DNA from: Pseudomonas sp. Q11
GTDB taxonomy: Bacteria > Pseudomonadota > Gammaproteobacteria > Pseudomonadales > Pseudomonadaceae
Length of the DNA: 64,000 bases
Direction of reading: 5' to 3'
NCBI RefSeq assembly: GCF_024494355.1
Contig: NZ_JAKNQY010000001.1
Span: 124,001-188,000, forward strand
The notes below the pieces were generated by a model. That model saw only the letters and a list, made by a program, of their open reading frames with translations, was not told the DNA's origin and searched no databases. Below, one piece after another: positions 63,143 to 64,000 of this stretch. How positions within the stretch are numbered: position 1 is the stretch's first letter; each line of letters opens with the position of its first letter. A program made the translations under genes and the position numbers.

Positions 63143-64000
63143 TCACTCGCTTCGACGGTCGTTGAACACAACATAGACCGGCTCCAATCCCGAATCCTGG
63201 GGAAACACCACGACATAATCATCGAATCGAACCTCTTCGACGGATTCAAAAGTTTCCAATGTCGATACCGGCGAAGCGTGAATGAAACCGGCAGAATCGA
63301 GTCGATTTTGCTCGGACGCAATAGGCGCCTCCAAGCTATCCGCACGGGTCCATTCAATCACTCGGGCTTGCGGGCCGTCCGTGGTCAAGCGAAAAACCCG
63401 TCTAACTTCATCCCAAACCGCCAGCCTTACGCGCACCTTGGACGGCAACACACCCATGGCAGGGGTGATGTAGATCTGAAACAGTTCACGTATTTCTTTC
63501 AGGCCCCTGAAACGGCTGCCGGGTCTTGTCGCGGTCGTTGCAGTGCTCATTCGCAACGGCAACGCCACCTCGCCCAGCAGCGCGGCGAGGGCCTGCTGCC
63601 TCGGCAACCGATTGCAGCGCGGGTCCGTCGGTGAGACCTAGCGCTTGTGCCGGTAAGCCGACACCCTGGAACAGGCGGCTGCGTTGTTCTGGTGTCAGTT
63701 CGCCGTTGCCCAACTCCGGCGAGTAGACCATCGCCGTGACGAAGACCGGGCCCGTTCTGGCCAGGATCCGTCCGTAGTCCTTGAGCGTTTCGACGGAAGC
63801 GGCGACGGCCTGTTCCAACACCGTTGCGGCTTGCTGGCCGACAAACACCGCGTCCCGGGTCAATACCATCCCGCCCGCAGTCATCGAAGGCGCGGGTACG
63901 CTCACGGTATGGGCTTGCCTGAATTTCTCCAGCCGGACGCTTTCGTCAACCTGCTGTTTGAAGCGAATGCGCTCCGCCCGCTGCTCGGCATACTGACGCT
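63143..64000 (-). pseudogene. S-type pyocin translocation-domain protein, frameshifted, 5' part beyond the window
   Basis: Reading leftward from the edge, one frame stays open from 64000 to about 63600 (charged helical RQYAEQRAERIRFKQQV, then VFVTAMVYSPELGNGELTPEQ in part). The frame one base further on then carries ALAALLGEVALPLRMS, VRVRLAVWDEVRRVFRL and the hallmark FDDYVVVFPQDSGLEPVYVVF, ending at 63143. The two parts join only with a +1 shift near 63590-63607. The second half is typical of the S-type pyocin translocation domain. The gene ends right after it, with no nuclease or pore domain and no immunity gene. Loss of function is likely, although a sequencing error could mimic the shift. 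Confidence 0.72.

Overview
The window reads as chromosomal DNA of a fluorescent-group Pseudomonas. It is GC-rich, has many REP-like palindromes of the GTGGGAGC...GCTCCCAC type between genes, and carries gene orders familiar from Pseudomonas: dnaQ-rnhA-methyltransferase-gloB-mltD, then a five-gene npp/yej peptide ABC operon and fabI; and parRS...usp-acnB. From memory this corresponds to the PA1787-PA1816 region of P. aeruginosa PAO1, but that comparison was not computed here.

Positions 1-6400 hold an arsenite pump fragment, a flavin reductase, a LysR regulator, a GNAT acetyltransferase, and the replication/repair and methylglyoxal genes (dnaQ, rnhA, gloB). Positions 6465-16264 hold mltD, the npp/yej transporter (two solute-binding proteins, two permeases, one double ATPase) and fabI. 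An AT-richer cassette at 16363-17598 follows. It encodes a colicin M-type lipid II-degrading bacteriocin with the whole catalytic signature, plus a translationally coupled four-helix membrane protein that is probably its immunity protein.

Positions 17792-29737 hold a GAF-GGDEF cyclase, an AraC/LysE pair, trkH, the ada-alkA adaptive response, a GFA enzyme, a MipA/OmpV protein beside a ParRS-like two-component system, miaE, and a universal stress protein whose promoter has a perfect ANR box. acnB (30146-32746) is preceded by a long leader closed by a 17-bp inverted repeat. A serine/threonine-type transporter and a D-2-hydroxyacid dehydrogenase follow.

Positions 35613-55714 are a type VI secretion system in two divergent halves. 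tssJ-K-L-M-A run leftward. tssB-C-hcp-tssE-F-G-clpV, a DNase I-fold protein (probable effector), vgrG and a MORN-repeat protein run rightward, with a convergent PAAR-like DUF4280 gene at the end. All core components TssA-TssM, Hcp and VgrG are present. No Fha/PpkA/PppA or sigma-54 activator genes are present.

Positions 55894-64000 hold a phosphotransferase/SDR pair, a Gfo/Idh/MocA oxidoreductase with an elaborate operator-like leader, an FAD-binding protein, an unknown small protein, a divergent cupin-regulator/EamA pair and, at the right edge, a frameshifted gene with the S-type pyocin translocation domain. The most interesting content is competitive: one apparently intact bacteriocin, one broken one, and a T6SS with a nuclease-like passenger.
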